Shown here: positions 1-9,904 of the stretch, piece by piece
Layout of the letters: each line of letters opens with the position of its first letter
Numbering within the stretch: the stretch's first letter is position 1
Assembly: GCF_000327065.1 (NCBI RefSeq)
Contig: NC_019936.1
Span: 62,001-126,000 of the forward strand
Origin: Stutzerimonas stutzeri RCH2
GTDB lineage: Bacteria > Pseudomonadota > Gammaproteobacteria > Pseudomonadales > Pseudomonadaceae
Direction of reading: 5' to 3'
DNA length: 64,000 nt
Program-made: the position numbers and the translations under genes
The notes under the pieces: generated by a model
Told to the model about the DNA's origin: nothing
What the model saw: only the letters and a program-made list of their open reading frames with translations
Databases searched by the model: none

Positions 1-771
1 GCACAGGCCGAGCACGCCTTCCACCGCGTCTTGCGGGCTCTTGGCGCTGGCGATCTGGTCGATCAGCGCCGAGCCCACCACCACGCCGTCGGTCAGGCGG
101 GCAATGGCGGCGGCCTGTTCCGGCGTGCGGATGCCGAAGCCGACGCACACCGGGATATCGGTGTGGCGCTTCAGGCGCGCGACCGCCTCTTCGACGTGTT
201 CCATGGTGGCGGAACCTGCACCGGTCACGCCGGCGACCGAAACGTAGTAGACGAAGCCCGAGCTGCCGTTGAGCACGGTGGGCAGGCGTTTGTCGTCGGT
301 GGTCGGGGTGGTCAGGCGGATGAAGTCGATACCCACCGCCTGCGCCGGGTCGCAGAGTTCGTCGTTATGCTCCGGCGGCAGGTCGACGACGATCAGGCCA
401 TCGACGCCAGCCTCTTTCGCATCGGCCACGAAGCGTTCGACGCCATAGGCAAAGATCGGGTTGTAGTAGCCCATCAGCACCAGCGGGGTGCTGGCGTTGC
501 TTTCGCGGAATTCGCGGACCATCTGCAGCGTCTTCGGCAGGTTCTGCTTGGCCGCCAGGGCGCGGATGTTGGCCAGCTGGATCGCCGGGCCATCGGCCAT
601 CGGATCGGTGAACGGCATGCCCAGTTCGATGACATCGGCGCCGGCATCCGGCAGGCCCTTGAGGATGGCCAGCGAAGTGGCGTAGTCCGGGTCGCCGGCG
701 GTGACGAAGGTCACCAGCGCCGCGCGGTTCTGTTCTTTCAGCTCGGCAAAACGGCTCTGCAGGCGGCTCAT
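1..771 (-). CDS. trpA: Tryptophan synthase alpha subunit, 3' end beyond the window
   Basis: TrpA cleaves indole-3-glycerol phosphate to indole and glyceraldehyde 3-phosphate and channels the indole to TrpB in the cytoplasmic alpha2-beta2 complex. The reading frame is open from the ATG to the left edge (257 codons), so about a dozen C-terminal residues are missing. The N-terminal half carries the family segment [14 protein letters not shown], with the catalytic Glu and Asp of the TIM barrel, and later [11 protein letters not shown] of the phosphate-binding end. The start overlaps the trpB stop as ATGA, so the two are translationally coupled. The product call is firm; the true 3' end is not visible. 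Confidence 0.96.
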   Translation of the reverse strand, partial: MSRLQSRFAELKEQNRAALVTFVTAGDPDYATSLAILKGLPDAGADVIELGMPFTDPMADGPAIQLANIRALAAKQNLPKTLQMVREFRESNASTPLVLMGYYNPIFAYGVERFVADAKEAGVDGLIVVDLPPEHNDELCDPAQAVGIDFIRLTTPTTDDKRLPTVLNGSSGFVYYVSVAGVTGAGSATMEHVEEAVARLKRHTDIPVCVGFGIRTPEQAAAIARLTDGVVVGSALIDQIASAKSPQDAVEGVLGLC

Positions 772-1979
772 GCGTGCGTCTCCTGTTCGCTCATGTGGTG
801 CATCACGGTCTGCATGTCCTTGTCGCCGCGGCCGGAGAGGTTGACCACCATCAGGTGATCCTTGGGCAGTTTGGCCGCGCGCTTGAAGGCCTCGGCCAGG
901 GCGTGGGCGGATTCCAGCGCGGGGATGATGCCTTCCAGGCGGCAGCACTGGTGGAAGGCCTCAAGGGCTTCGTCATCGGTGCAGGGCACGTATTCGACGC
1001 GCTTGATCTCGTGCAGCCAGGCGTGCTCGGGGCCGACACCGGGGTAGTCGAGGCCGGCGGAAATCGAATGCGCGTCGGTGATCTGGCCGTCGGCGTCCTG
1101 CAACAGGAAGGTGCGGTTGCCGTGCAGCACGCCCGGCGCTCCGCCGGCCATGCTCGCGGCGTGCTTGCCGGTGTCGATGCCGTGACCGGCCGCTTCGACG
1201 CCGACGATCTGCACGGATTCGTCATCGAGGAATGGGTGGAACAGGCCGATGGCGTTTGAGCCGCCACCGATGCAGGCGACCAGCGAGTCGGGCAGGCGGC
1301 CTTCCTTCTGCATGATCTGCTCGCGGACCTCGTTACCGATCACCGACTGGAAATCGCGCACCATGGCCGGGTAGGGGTGCGGGCCGGCGGCGGTGCCGAT
1401 CAGGTAGAAGGTGTTGTGGACGTTGGTCACCCAGTCGCGCAGGGCTTCGTTCATCGCGTCCTTCAGCGTGCCGGTGCCGGCGGTGACCGGGATCACTTCG
1501 GCGCCCAAGAGCTTCATGCGGAAGACGTTGGCCTGCTGGCGGTCGATGTCGGTGGTGCCCATGTAGACCACGCACTGCATGCCGAAACGCGCGGCCACGG
1601 TGGCGGTGGCCACGCCGTGCATGCCGGCGCCGGTCTCGGCGATGATGCGCTGCTTGCCCATGCGTTTGGCCAGCAGGATCTGGCCGATGCAGTTGTTGAT
1701 CTTGTGCGCGCCGGTGTGGTTCAGGTCTTCGCGCTTCAAGTAGATCTTCGCGCCGCCGAACTGCTCGGTCAGGCGCTCGGCGAAGTACAGCGGGCTGGCG
1801 CGGCCGATGTAGTCGCGCTGGAAGTAGGCCAGCTCCTCGAGGAAGGCCGGATCGCTCTTGGCCTTCTCGTATTCGGCGGCCAACTCGTTGATCAGCGGCA
1901 TCAGGGTTTCGGCGACGAACTGACCGCCGAAGCGGCCGAACAGGCCACGATTGTCGGGACCGGTGCGGTATGAGGTCAT
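768..1979 (-). CDS. trpB: Tryptophan synthase beta subunit
   Basis: PLP enzyme that condenses indole with L-serine to give L-tryptophan. The 403-residue length is normal. HTGAHKINN holds the PLP-binding lysine (about residue 93) and GGGSNAIG is the phosphate-binding loop. It is first in a trpBA operon, overlaps trpA by 4 bases, and is divergent from trpI across about 170 bp. This is the pseudomonad arrangement, in which trpBA is activated by TrpI with indoleglycerol phosphate rather than by attenuation. Regulation is inferred from that arrangement. Confidence 0.98.
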   Translation of the reverse strand: MTSYRTGPDNRGLFGRFGGQFVAETLMPLINELAAEYEKAKSDPAFLEELAYFQRDYIGRASPLYFAERLTEQFGGAKIYLKREDLNHTGAHKINNCIGQILLAKRMGKQRIIAETGAGMHGVATATVAARFGMQCVVYMGTTDIDRQQANVFRMKLLGAEVIPVTAGTGTLKDAMNEALRDWVTNVHNTFYLIGTAAGPHPYPAMVRDFQSVIGNEVREQIMQKEGRLPDSLVACIGGGSNAIGLFHPFLDDESVQIVGVEAAGHGIDTGKHAASMAGGAPGVLHGNRTFLLQDADGQITDAHSISAGLDYPGVGPEHAWLHEIKRVEYVPCTDDEALEAFHQCCRLEGIIPALESAHALAEAFKRAAKLPKDHLMVVNLSGRGDKDMQTVMHHMSEQETHA

Positions 1980-2150
1980 GTGAGGCTCCTTTCTGGGCTG
2001 GCTGCCAAATCCGGCTGGCGTCTGCGGTCAGGTTTGCGTATCCCGAGCGCTGTCACGAGGGACGGCAGGTGCGATGGCGTCAGAGTACGGCTATGGGCAT
2101 CCGGTTAAAAGCGATAAGATCGCCGCAACCTGTCAGGAAAACTCACACAT
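1980..2150. promoter_or_regulatory. Divergent trpB / trpI control region
   Basis: About 170 bp between the divergent starts of trpB and trpI. In studied pseudomonads this interval holds the overlapping divergent promoters and two TrpI sites. I see a somewhat AT-richer stretch next to trpI (around 2100-2145) but cannot assign exact -35/-10 boxes or TrpI half-sites by eye, so the role rests on gene arrangement. Confidence 0.55.
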
Positions 2151-3053
2151 ATGCCGCACGAACTTCCACCACTCAACGCCCTTCGTGCGTTCGAGTCGGC
2201 CGCCCGTCTAGGTAGCGTAAGCGAAGCGGCCCGTGAGCTGCACGTCACCCATGGTGCCGTCAGTCGGCAGGTCAGGCAGCTCGAGGAGCAGCTGGGCATC
2301 ACGCTGTTCGTCAAGGATGGCCGCGGCGTAAAACTCACCGATGCCGGCGGGCGTCTGCGCGAGGCGGCCAGCGAGGCCTTCGAGCGTCTGCGCAGCACCT
2401 GCGCCGAGCTGCAGCGACAGACTGCCGAGGCGCCGTTCGTCCTCGGTTGCCCCGGCAGCCTGCTGGCGCGCTGGTTCATTCCGCGGCTGGATCGGCTCAA
2501 TCGCGACCTGCCGGAGCTGCGCCTGCAGCTGTCAGCCAGTGAGGGCGAGCTGGACCCGCGCAAGCCGGGCCTGGATGCCACGCTGTGGTACGCCGAGCCA
2601 CCGTGGCCGGCGGACATGCAGGTGTTCGAGCTGGCCGCCGAGCGTATCGGCCCGGTGCTCAGCCCCTACCACCCGCGTTGTGCCGAACTGCGCAGCGCGC
2701 CGCCCAAGGCATTGCTCGAAGAGGCGCTGCTGCACACCGCCTCGCGGCCACAGGCCTGGCCGACCTGGGCCAGCCAGCAGCAGCTGGACCCGACACGGCT
2801 GCGCCTCGGGCAGAGCTTCGAACACCTGTATTTCCTTCTGGAAGCGGCGCTGGCCGGGCTGGGCGTGGCCATCGCGCCGCAGCAGCTGGTCGCCGATGAC
2901 CTGAAATCGGGGCGGCTGCTGGCGCCCTGGGGTTTCGTCGAAACCAGCGCCCGGCTGGCGCTCTGGGTGCCGGCACGGCGGCTGGATCGGCGGGCGGAGC
3001 GGCTGGCCGACTGGCTACGGGCAGAGCTGCGGAGCGTGGAAAAGCCAAGCTGA
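2151..3053 (+). CDS. trpI: LysR-type activator of trpBA
   Basis: LysR-family regulator of 300 residues. The N-terminus reads [20 protein letters not shown], followed by a winged helix-turn-helix (about residues 18-65, with [15 protein letters not shown] as recognition region) and a periplasmic-binding-like effector domain. Its divergence from trpBA identifies it as TrpI, which activates trpBA in response to indoleglycerol phosphate. GcvA-type LysR proteins look similar at the N-terminus, but the neighbourhood settles the name. An imperfect long inverted repeat follows the stop codon, without a T-tract. Confidence 0.92.
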   Translation: MPHELPPLNALRAFESAARLGSVSEAARELHVTHGAVSRQVRQLEEQLGITLFVKDGRGVKLTDAGGRLREAASEAFERLRSTCAELQRQTAEAPFVLGCPGSLLARWFIPRLDRLNRDLPELRLQLSASEGELDPRKPGLDATLWYAEPPWPADMQVFELAAERIGPVLSPYHPRCAELRSAPPKALLEEALLHTASRPQAWPTWASQQQLDPTRLRLGQSFEHLYFLLEAALAGLGVAIAPQQLVADDLKSGRLLAPWGFVETSARLALWVPARRLDRRAERLADWLRAELRSVEKPS

Positions 3054-3324
3054 CACGCCAGGCCAGGCGGGCCGCCACGCGACCGGCAGTGCCTCTCATA
3101 AAACGGGCTGGCGTGTGCTGTTGGCCGTGAACACCGCACGCAATGGCGAAGCCGAACCGGTGCCAGCCCGGCCGCATTTAACGGCATGGCGACGAACGGT
3201 GTCGCCGTTTGTCTGGCGCCACTAAAGCGGCGCTGGCTGCGTCGATACAGTCGCATGATCCCCAGAGTTAGCATCCGGTGGCACTGATGCCGGAGCTGTC
3301 TGCAGTCGTTCGAGGAGAACAGTG

Positions 3325-4716
3325 ATGGTGATGGCACGGCGTGTCGGTTTGTTGATGTTCGTGGTGCTGGCGGTCGCGGCCGAGCAGGTGGCCGCCAAGG
3401 CGGACCCGGCGGTGGAAGCTTCGCTGAAGGCGGGTCGGCCATTTGTCGAAGGTGAATTGCTGGTGCAGTTCAAGCCTGGCGCCTCGGAGGCGGCGAAGAG
3501 CGCGGCCTTGAGCAAACAGGGCGCCAAGGCCGCGCAGAAGCTGCTAGACAAGGCTGCACGCAAAGACGCCAAGGGCGATCTGGTGCAGGCGCAGCTGGGC
3601 AAGGGCAAAAAAATCGATGCCGCGTTGCTGGCCCGGCTGGCTGCCGACCCGGCGGTAGAGTTCGTCGAGCCGAACTGGATCTACCGCACCCAGCTGGCCA
3701 ACCCCAACGATCCGGGGCTCGCTAGCCTCTGGGGCATGCAGGGCGCGACCACCTCGCCGGCAGCACCCTACGGCAGTGGCGCGCTGGCCGCCTGGAACGC
3801 TGGCGCAGCCTGTTCGAGCCAGATCCACGTGGGCATCATCGACGAAGGCGTGATGACCACCCATGGCGATCTGCGCGCCAATATCTGGATCAACCCGGGC
3901 GAGGGCAGCCGCGCCGACCGCAAGGACAACGACCGCAACGGCTTCATCGATGACATCCACGGTTGGGATTTCAGCGCCAACGACGCCAGCGTCTACGACG
4001 GCCCGGCCGACGACCACGGCTCGCATGTGGCCGGCACCGTTGCCGCCGTGGCCAACAATGGCGCCGGGGTGTTCGGCGTCTGCCCGAGCGCCAGGCTCAT
4101 CACGGCTAAATTTCTCGGCGCCAATGGCGGCACCACCGCCGGTGCGGTGAAAGCGGTCAACTACCTGACCCAGCTGAAGCTGGCGAAGAAGATCAATCTG
4201 GTTGCGACCAACAATTCCTGGGGTGGCGGTGGCTATTCCCAGGCGCTGTACGACGCCATTCGTGCCGCTGGCAATGCCAACATCCTGTTCGTCGCTGCGG
4301 CGGGCAACAGCGGCCTCGACATCGACGCGACGCCAAGCTACCCGGCGAGCTATCAGCTGCCGAACGTGATCGCCGTCGCCGCGATCGGTCAGAACGGGCA
4401 ACGCGCAGGCTTCTCCAACTACGGGGCGAAGAGCGTGCACATCGCCGCGCCGGGCGTCGACATCGTTTCCACGGTGCCGACTGCCAAGGGCGCGGCCGGT
4501 TACGCCTACATGAGCGGCACTTCCATGGCTGCTCCGCACGTCACCGGTGCGGCCGCGCTGTACGCGTCGCTAAACCCCTGCGCCACGGCCGCGCAGACCC
4601 GCGAAGCGCTGCTGCGCCTGGCCGTGCAGGACCCGCAGCTGACCGGCGTGGTACAACTCAATCGCCGCCTGGATGCGTCGAAGATCGGTCGTGAACTGGC
4701 CTGCGGCACGCCTTGA
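3325..4716 (+). CDS. Secreted subtilisin-like serine protease (S8 family)
   Basis: Subtilase with an N-terminal signal peptide (about residues 1-24), a lysine-rich propeptide ending near GMQGATT, and an S8 catalytic domain. The triad is visible: Asp173 in GIIDEGV, His231 in DDHGSHVAGT and Ser400 in SGTSMAAPHV, with the oxyanion Asn328 in AAAGNSG. It is likely autoprocessed after export. I chose the ATG three bases after a GTG because AGGAG lies 7 nt upstream of it. No autotransporter or C-terminal anchor domain is present, so a free periplasmic or secreted enzyme is likely. The substrate is unknown. Confidence 0.9.
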   Translation: MVMARRVGLLMFVVLAVAAEQVAAKADPAVEASLKAGRPFVEGELLVQFKPGASEAAKSAALSKQGAKAAQKLLDKAARKDAKGDLVQAQLGKGKKIDAALLARLAADPAVEFVEPNWIYRTQLANPNDPGLASLWGMQGATTSPAAPYGSGALAAWNAGAACSSQIHVGIIDEGVMTTHGDLRANIWINPGEGSRADRKDNDRNGFIDDIHGWDFSANDASVYDGPADDHGSHVAGTVAAVANNGAGVFGVCPSARLITAKFLGANGGTTAGAVKAVNYLTQLKLAKKINLVATNNSWGGGGYSQALYDAIRAAGNANILFVAAAGNSGLDIDATPSYPASYQLPNVIAVAAIGQNGQRAGFSNYGAKSVHIAAPGVDIVSTVPTAKGAAGYAYMSGTSMAAPHVTGAAALYASLNPCATAAQTREALLRLAVQDPQLTGVVQLNRRLDASKIGRELACGTP

Positions 4717-4778
4717 GATAGCTACGCTGCCAATGTCCAACCAGGCCGGGCGCTGAACGCAGCGGGTAAAAGCGTAAG

Positions 4779-4808
4779 CGCAACGAGCGCCGGCGCCCGC
4801 TCGTTGCG
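4779..4808 (+). terminator. Hairpin downstream of the subtilase
   Basis: A perfect 11-bp stem (CGCAACGAGCG at 4779-4789 with its complement at 4798-4808) closes on an 8-nt GC-rich loop. No T-tract follows, so an intrinsic terminator is plausible but unproven. It lies about 60 bp after the protease stop. Confidence 0.4.
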
Positions 4809-4992
4809 TTCCTGCAAGGCACGGCCGTGTGCATCGTTTGCCGCCGGGCGGGATGTAGAGCCGTTCGCAGGCGCCCCATGCCGGCCTGAACTCGGTCGCT
4901 GCCGTCGAGTCCTACGCGGCACGGCAGCGGAGCGATCGCGTGATCGCAGCGGCTTTTCCGATGCCTTCTTCCGCCTCGAAAGGACTTTGCGA

Positions 4993-5493
4993 ATGAATGC
5001 TTGCGCTTCTGCTGCGATGCTCGTGGTCAGCCTGCTGCTGGCTGGTGCTGCCCATGCTCAACCGATTGAACTGGATGGCATTCAGCTGTCCCGCGATGTG
5101 CCCTGCCTCGGCAAGGATGTGAACATCTCCGGCAGCGCCAACAAGATCAGCCTTACCGGCGAATGTGGTGTGGTGCAGGTCTACGGGACGGAGCATGAGG
5201 TCAGCCTGGCAACGGCCTCCGCGCTGGAGGTTTCCGGTATCGACAACAGCGTGACGGCAACCGCTGTCGGCCGACTGCTGGTGGACACCAACCAGAACCG
5301 CATCCGCACCAAGGTCGTCGGACACGGGCAGACGGCGATCGTCGAGGTGTCGGGCGGCGAGCATGAACTGGAACTGGAGTTCGACGGGCCCGCGCAGATC
5401 TCCCTGGACGGCATCGACAATAAGCTGAAGTGGAGCGGTGACGAGCCGGCGCTGTCGACATCCGGTATCGGCCATCAGATCGACCGCCAGTAG
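4993..5493 (+). CDS. Secreted DUF3060-type protein with beta-repeats
   Basis: 166-residue protein with a clear signal peptide (residues 1-22, ending AGAAHAQ). The rest consists of degenerate units of about 20 residues punctuated by GSAN, GTEH, GIDN, GGEH, GIDN and GIGH turns, as in DUF3060 proteins, whose strands are thought to stack. An AAAGGA ribosome site precedes the chosen ATG. It should act in the periplasm or outside the cell; no catalytic residues are evident and the function is unknown. It follows the subtilase on the same strand but is 276 bp away, so co-transcription is uncertain. Confidence 0.75.
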   Translation: MNACASAAMLVVSLLLAGAAHAQPIELDGIQLSRDVPCLGKDVNISGSANKISLTGECGVVQVYGTEHEVSLATASALEVSGIDNSVTATAVGRLLVDTNQNRIRTKVVGHGQTAIVEVSGGEHELELEFDGPAQISLDGIDNKLKWSGDEPALSTSGIGHQIDRQ

Positions 5494-5501
5494 CGGCGGG
5501 G

Positions 5502-6500
5502 TTACGTCGGTTCCGACGGCTGCGTGCCGCTGCCGAAGCGTCGGCGGTAGTCGCCGGGTGACAGTCCCACCAGTCTCTGGAACACCTTGCGAAAGGCGCC
5601 CGGGTCCTGATAACCCACTGCCCAGGCCACCTGCTCGATGCCACGGTTGGTCAGCTCCAGCAGTTCGCGCGCCTTGCCGACGCGCAGCTGCTGGCAATAT
5701 TCGGTCGGCTTGAGGCCGGTGGCCGCGCGAAATCGGCGCAGAAAGGTGCGCTCGCCCATTCCGGCCTGGGCGGCCATGGCGGCGACGGGTACGGCGCTGG
5801 CGCTCTGGCTCTGCAGCCAGCGCTGCACCCGCAATACGGCCTCGTCGCCATGATCCAGGCGCGGGGCGAAGCTGCTGAAGTAGCGCTGCGACTGCCGCGT
5901 CAGGTCGATCACCAGATAACGCGCGGTTTCCGAGGCAATGGTCGGCCCCAGCAGTCGCTCCACCAGCGCCAGGCCGAGGTCGGTCCAGGCCATCAGGCCG
6001 CCGGCGGTGATGATGTCGCCGTCATCGACGATCATCCGGTCCGCATCCACCTGCACATTCGGAAAGCGCTCACGCAGGGCCTGGGCCAGGCCCCAGTGGG
6101 TGGTGACGGTGCGGCCGTCGAGCAGGCCGGTTTCGGCAAGCAGAAAGGCGCCGGCGCAGACCGAACCGAGGGTGACGCCGGCCTGGTGGCATTGCCCCAG
6201 CCAAGCGGCGAAGGGTTGGATCACATGCGCCTCGGGGCGGGCCTCCAGACACGGCGGCAGGATGATGATCCGTGGCGAACGCTGGCTGCCTGGCAGGCTG
6301 TCGAACACCCGCTGAATGCCTGATGTGCCGTCCTGCAGCGACCAATGCGTGACGCGCAGGGTCGGCAGCTTCGCGGCACCGCGTTCGGCCGCCATGCGGT
6401 TGGCCACGCTGAACAGGTCGGTCAGCCCGTAAACGGCCGCCAGCTGCGCGCCCGGGTAGAGGAGCAGGCCGATTTCCAGCGTCTCGGGTGCGGCAGGCAT
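5502..6500 (-). CDS. GlxA/FtrA-family AraC-type transcriptional regulator
   Basis: 332 residues. The N-terminal DJ-1/PfpI-like domain (LEIGLLLYPGAQLAAVYGL at the start, GSVCAGAFLLAETGLLDGR around the nucleophile elbow) is followed by a C-terminal AraC DNA-binding domain (MGERTFLRRFRAATGLKPTEY, then GYQDPGAFRKVFQRLVGLSPGDYRRRF). The retained elbow cysteine suggests ligand sensing rather than catalysis. It is divergent from the isochorismatase-fold hydrolase, about 100 bp away, and may control that gene. I prefer the ATG at MPAAPETLE because the longer frame adds only a non-conserved leader. Confidence 0.88.
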   Translation of the reverse strand: MPAAPETLEIGLLLYPGAQLAAVYGLTDLFSVANRMAAERGAAKLPTLRVTHWSLQDGTSGIQRVFDSLPGSQRSPRIIILPPCLEARPEAHVIQPFAAWLGQCHQAGVTLGSVCAGAFLLAETGLLDGRTVTTHWGLAQALRERFPNVQVDADRMIVDDGDIITAGGLMAWTDLGLALVERLLGPTIASETARYLVIDLTRQSQRYFSSFAPRLDHGDEAVLRVQRWLQSQSASAVPVAAMAAQAGMGERTFLRRFRAATGLKPTEYCQQLRVGKARELLELTNRGIEQVAWAVGYQDPGAFRKVFQRLVGLSPGDYRRRFGSGTQPSEPT

Positions 6501-6601
6501 GTCAGTTTTTCCCACGATAATGTCGGTCTGGCCCATCCTCGGCGGTCGCCAGGGCATCTACAGTCTGCAGACGGGCATTGGGCTCACGACAGGAGAAAGT
6601 G

Positions 6602-7156
6602 ATGGGCAAGCGAGCGTTGGTTCTGGTCGACATCCAAAACGATTATTTCCCGGGCGGCAAGTGGACCCTGCACGGGATCGAGGCAGCGGCGGACAACGCG
6701 GCGCGTCTCCTTGCCGCGGCACGGGACGCGGGTGATCTGGTGGTGCATGTGCGCCACGAGTTCGCCTCGGCGGATGCGCCATTCTTCACGCCGGGCTCGG
6801 ATGGCGCGCGGATTCATCCCAAGGTGGAGAGCCTTGCGGGCGAGCCGGTGATCCTCAAGCATCAGGTCAACTCGTTTCGCGACACCGAACTGGAGGCCCT
6901 GTTCAGGGGGCGCGGCGTCGACACGCTGACCATCGTCGGCAACATGAGCCATCTGTGCATCGATGCCATCACCCGTGCCAGTGCCGATCTCGGCTTCAGC
7001 GCCACGGTGATCCACGACGCCTGTGCCGCGCGTGACCTCGAATTCAATGGCACCCAAGTGCCGGCGGAGCAGGTGCATGCGGCGATCATGGCGTCGCTGG
7101 CGTTCGGCTATGCGAACGTGCAGTCCACCGAGGCCTATCTGGCCGAGCGGCAGTAA
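6602..7156 (+). CDS. Isochorismatase-family cysteine hydrolase
   Basis: 184-residue member of the isochorismatase-like superfamily. VLVDIQNDYFPGGKW carries the catalytic Asp; a Lys follows in LKHQVNSF; and the expected nucleophile Cys is in SHLCIDAITRAS. Such enzymes hydrolyse amides or ureides, for example nicotinamide. The substrate here cannot be told from sequence. AGGAG lies 6 nt before the chosen ATG. It is divergent from the GlxA-type regulator and followed by an intrinsic terminator, so it is probably a single-gene unit. Confidence 0.88.
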   Translation: MGKRALVLVDIQNDYFPGGKWTLHGIEAAADNAARLLAAARDAGDLVVHVRHEFASADAPFFTPGSDGARIHPKVESLAGEPVILKHQVNSFRDTELEALFRGRGVDTLTIVGNMSHLCIDAITRASADLGFSATVIHDACAARDLEFNGTQVPAEQVHAAIMASLAFGYANVQSTEAYLAERQ

Positions 7157-7176
7157 CGGCGGGCAGACGCAGGCAA

Positions 7177-7210
7177 GCACATCACCGCTGTTCAGCCGTG
7201 ATGTGCTTTT
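7177..7210 (+). terminator. Rho-independent terminator after the hydrolase
   Basis: GCACATCAC (7177-7185) pairs perfectly with GTGATGTGC (7198-7206). A short inner GCTG/CAGC helix fills the loop, and TTTT follows on the plus strand. It ends the hydrolase transcript and, as a hairpin, may also help stop convergent galE transcription. Confidence 0.75.
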
Positions 7211-7235
7211 ACCTCAGGGGTACAGCGCGGCTGGC

Positions 7236-8300
7236 TCAGCTGGCCAGTGCGGTCTGTGTGGATAGCAGATCCGCTGCGGTGACCTTGTCCGCGGCATAAC
7301 CACGCGGGTTGCGGCTCTGCCAGCGCCAGGCATCGGCAAGCATGCTGGTCAGGTCCTTCTCGGCGCGCCAGCCCAGTTCGCGTTCGGCCTTGCTCGGGTC
7401 CGACCAGCACTGGGCGATGTCGCCGCTGCGGCGCGGCTTGATCACATGGGGCAGGCTGCGGCCGGTGACTTCCTCGAAGGCGGTGATCATCTCGCGCACC
7501 GAATGACCCTTGCCGGTGCCGAGGTTCCACGTGGAAACACCGTGAATCAGCTGCAGACGCTCCAGAGCTTTCAGATGACCCTTGGCCAGATCGACCACAT
7601 GGATGTAGTCGCGAACGCCGGTGCCGTCCAGGGTCGGGTAATCGTTACCATAGACGTTCAGCTGCTTTCTACGGCCCACCGCCACCTGCAGCATGTACGG
7701 CAGCAGGTTGTTCGGCACGCCGTTGGGATCCTCGCCGATCAGCCCCGACTCGTGGGCGCCGATGGGGTTGAAGTAGCGCAGCAGGCCGATGGACCAGCGT
7801 GGGTCGGAGTCGGCCAGGCCCTTGAGCACATTCTCGGCCATCAGCTTCGATTGGCCGTAGGGGTTAGTCGGCACGCCGGTCGGGCGGTCCTCGGTGATCG
7901 GCATCACCGGTGACTCGCCGTAGACCGTCGCCGAGGAGCTGAATACCAGCTTGAACACACCGGCTTCGGCCATCGCCTGGCACAGCGCGATGCTGCCGCC
8001 GACGTTGGTTTCGTAGTAGCGCAGCGGCTCACGAACGCTTTCGCCAACGGCCTTGAGACCGGCGAAATGCATCACTGCGGTGACCGGATAGGCGGCGAAC
8101 AGCGCCTTGAGCAGCGCCCGATTGCGCACGTCGCCTTTGACGAAGTGCAGCGGCCGGCCAGCCAGTTGCTCGACGCGGTCGAGCGCCAGCTGCGAGCTGT
8201 TGCACAGATTGTCCAGCACCAGCACCTCGTGGCCGGCCTGCAGCAGTTCGAGCACTGCGTGTGAGCCTATGTATCCAGCCCCTCCTGTCACCAGAATCAT
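7236..8300 (-). CDS. galE: UDP-glucose 4-epimerase
   Basis: 354-residue extended SDR enzyme that interconverts UDP-glucose and UDP-galactose. It begins MILVTGGAGYIGSHAVLEL (NAD-binding GxxGxxG) and has SSSATVYGE with the catalytic Ser/Thr region and NPYGQSK with the Tyr-x-x-x-Lys pair. The chosen ATG follows GGAGG and begins the Rossmann strand, whereas the longer frame from a TTG adds 40 non-conserved residues. It is divergent from the glycosyltransferase/UDP-galactopyranose mutase genes, so it could supply UDP-galactose to the mutase. Confidence 0.95.
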   Translation of the reverse strand: MILVTGGAGYIGSHAVLELLQAGHEVLVLDNLCNSSQLALDRVEQLAGRPLHFVKGDVRNRALLKALFAAYPVTAVMHFAGLKAVGESVREPLRYYETNVGGSIALCQAMAEAGVFKLVFSSSATVYGESPVMPITEDRPTGVPTNPYGQSKLMAENVLKGLADSDPRWSIGLLRYFNPIGAHESGLIGEDPNGVPNNLLPYMLQVAVGRRKQLNVYGNDYPTLDGTGVRDYIHVVDLAKGHLKALERLQLIHGVSTWNLGTGKGHSVREMITAFEEVTGRSLPHVIKPRRSGDIAQCWSDPSKAERELGWRAEKDLTSMLADAWRWQSRNPRGYAADKVTAADLLSTQTALAS

Positions 8301-8719
8301 CTGTCTACCTCCGAAATTCGCAGTCTTTCGACACGCTCGCGACACTGCGGCTGGCCATGGCTGGCGCTGCATGAGTCTCCGTAATTGGGTTCGGCGAACG
8401 GAACGGGACGGCGACGACAAGCTGCGCGCGGGGGGTTCCGGTGCCGGTTTAAATCAGGCGTCCTGCTGATAGGGACGGGGTGAGCTTCGGGCGAGTTCCA
8501 TCTACCCGCCGGCCGGTCGACGGGCTGCGCTATCGGATGATTGGCGGGAACCCGTACCGCTGATTGCCGTCCACTACCGGCGGACGACGCGGGTTGCAGG
8601 ACATTTGATGGCTCGTTGTCGTCGCGTGACGACACGCCTTACGCAGGGCAGCGCTGGCATCGGAGTGGCAGGTGAACGGGCAGGAGCGCCTGGGCACGGT
8701 TACCGACATGAGGTGCTAG
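8301..8719. other. Intergenic region between galE and the glycan gene run
   Basis: About 420 bp between divergent genes, presumably with promoters for both. A small perfect 7-bp hairpin (TGTCGTC/GACGACA, 8617-8634) is visible. I found no convincing promoter boxes, coding frame or repeat. Confidence 0.4.
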
Positions 8720-9904
8720 ATGAGCTGGGCCGGCCCTTTCCAATACGACATCGGCAAATCCCGTAACGCGCCGCAGGCGCCGGCCGAAGTGGTCTTCGAT
8801 GATCAGGTGCCGACGCTGCTGTGTCTGTCGCACCTGCGCTGGAGCTTCGTCTACCAACGCCCGCAGCACCTGATGTCGCGTTTCGCCCGTGACTACAACG
8901 TGCTCTTCCATGAAGAGCCGATTCCCACCGAGGATGCCCAGCCCTGGCTGGAAGTGCGCCCCGAAGAGAACGGCGTGCAGGTGCTGATTCCCCGGTTGCC
9001 GGCGGGCTGCGAGGGCGAAGACGCGACCCGCGTGCAGCGTCAGTTGCTCGATGGCTACCTGGAGAAGCTGGGCGTCAGCGACCTGCTGCTCTGGTACTAC
9101 ACGCCAATGAGCCTGGCTTTCTCCGATCACCTGGCGCCCAACCTGATCGTCTATGACTGCATGGACGAGCTGTCGGCGTTTCGCGGCGCGCCGCCGCAGC
9201 TGATTGAGCGCGAAGTGGAGCTGATGTGTCGCGCCAATCTGGTCTTCACCGGCGGCTACAGCCTCTACGAGGCCAAGCGCCAGCGCCACGACAACGCCCA
9301 CCCGTTCCCCAGCAGCGTCGATGTCGAGCACTTCGCCGCCGCGCGCCGGCCGCAGCATGACCCGGACGACCAGGCGGAGATTCCCCATCCGCGTCTCGGC
9401 TTCTACGGCGTGATCGACGAACGCCTCGACCTCGAACTGATCGAGCAGGTCGCGCGGATGAAGCCGGACTGGCAGATCGTGTTGATCGGCCCGGTGGTCA
9501 AGATCGACCCGGCCGAGCTGCCGCAGCGCGACAACATCCACTACCTCGGCGGCAAGACCTACGACGAGCTGCCGCAGTACCTGTCCGGTTGGGACGTGGC
9601 GATCATGCCGTTCGCATTGAACGAGTCGACCCGTTTCATCAGCCCGACCAAGACCCCCGAATACCTCGCCGGCGGCTGCCCGGTGGTGTCCACGCCGATC
9701 ACCGATGTGGTGCGCACCTACGGTGACACCGGGATCGTGCGTATCGCCGACAGCGCCGAGGCGTTCGTCGCCGCCACCGAAGCTGCGCTGGCCGATGCCG
9801 AGGACCGCGATGCGCTGCTGGCCAAGGCCGACGAGATCCTCGGCGATATGTCCTGGGATCACACCTGGAGCCTGATGAAGGAGAAGATCCAATGCGCGAT
9901 ATGA
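8720..9904 (+). CDS. GT4-like glycosyltransferase
   Basis: 394 residues with a TuaH/GT-B layout. The N-terminal block LSHLRWSFVYQRPQHLMSR is typical of this group, a central VYDCMDELSAF follows, and the C-terminal nucleotide-sugar half contains GFYGVIDERLDLEL, IMPFALNESTRFISPTKTPEYLAGGCPVVST with the acidic donor-binding segment. It is cytosolic or membrane-associated. Its last 13 bases overlap the UDP-galactopyranose mutase start, which points to a shared transcript and possibly to transfer of galactofuranose. Donor and acceptor are not known from sequence. Confidence 0.85.
   Translation: MSWAGPFQYDIGKSRNAPQAPAEVVFDDQVPTLLCLSHLRWSFVYQRPQHLMSRFARDYNVLFHEEPIPTEDAQPWLEVRPEENGVQVLIPRLPAGCEGEDATRVQRQLLDGYLEKLGVSDLLLWYYTPMSLAFSDHLAPNLIVYDCMDELSAFRGAPPQLIEREVELMCRANLVFTGGYSLYEAKRQRHDNAHPFPSSVDVEHFAAARRPQHDPDDQAEIPHPRLGFYGVIDERLDLELIEQVARMKPDWQIVLIGPVVKIDPAELPQRDNIHYLGGKTYDELPQYLSGWDVAIMPFALNESTRFISPTKTPEYLAGGCPVVSTPITDVVRTYGDTGIVRIADSAEAFVAATEAALADAEDRDALLAKADEILGDMSWDHTWSLMKEKIQCAI

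Noticed and set aside
3053..3116. Inverted repeat ACACGCCAG / CTGGCGTGT after trpI as a terminator
   Set aside because: The two arms are 46 bp apart, with no T-tract, so an intrinsic terminator is not supported.
8297..8635. Frame of 112 codons in the galE-glycosyltransferase gap
   Set aside because: No ribosome site, no conserved feature and codon use that differs from neighbours; more likely promoter DNA.
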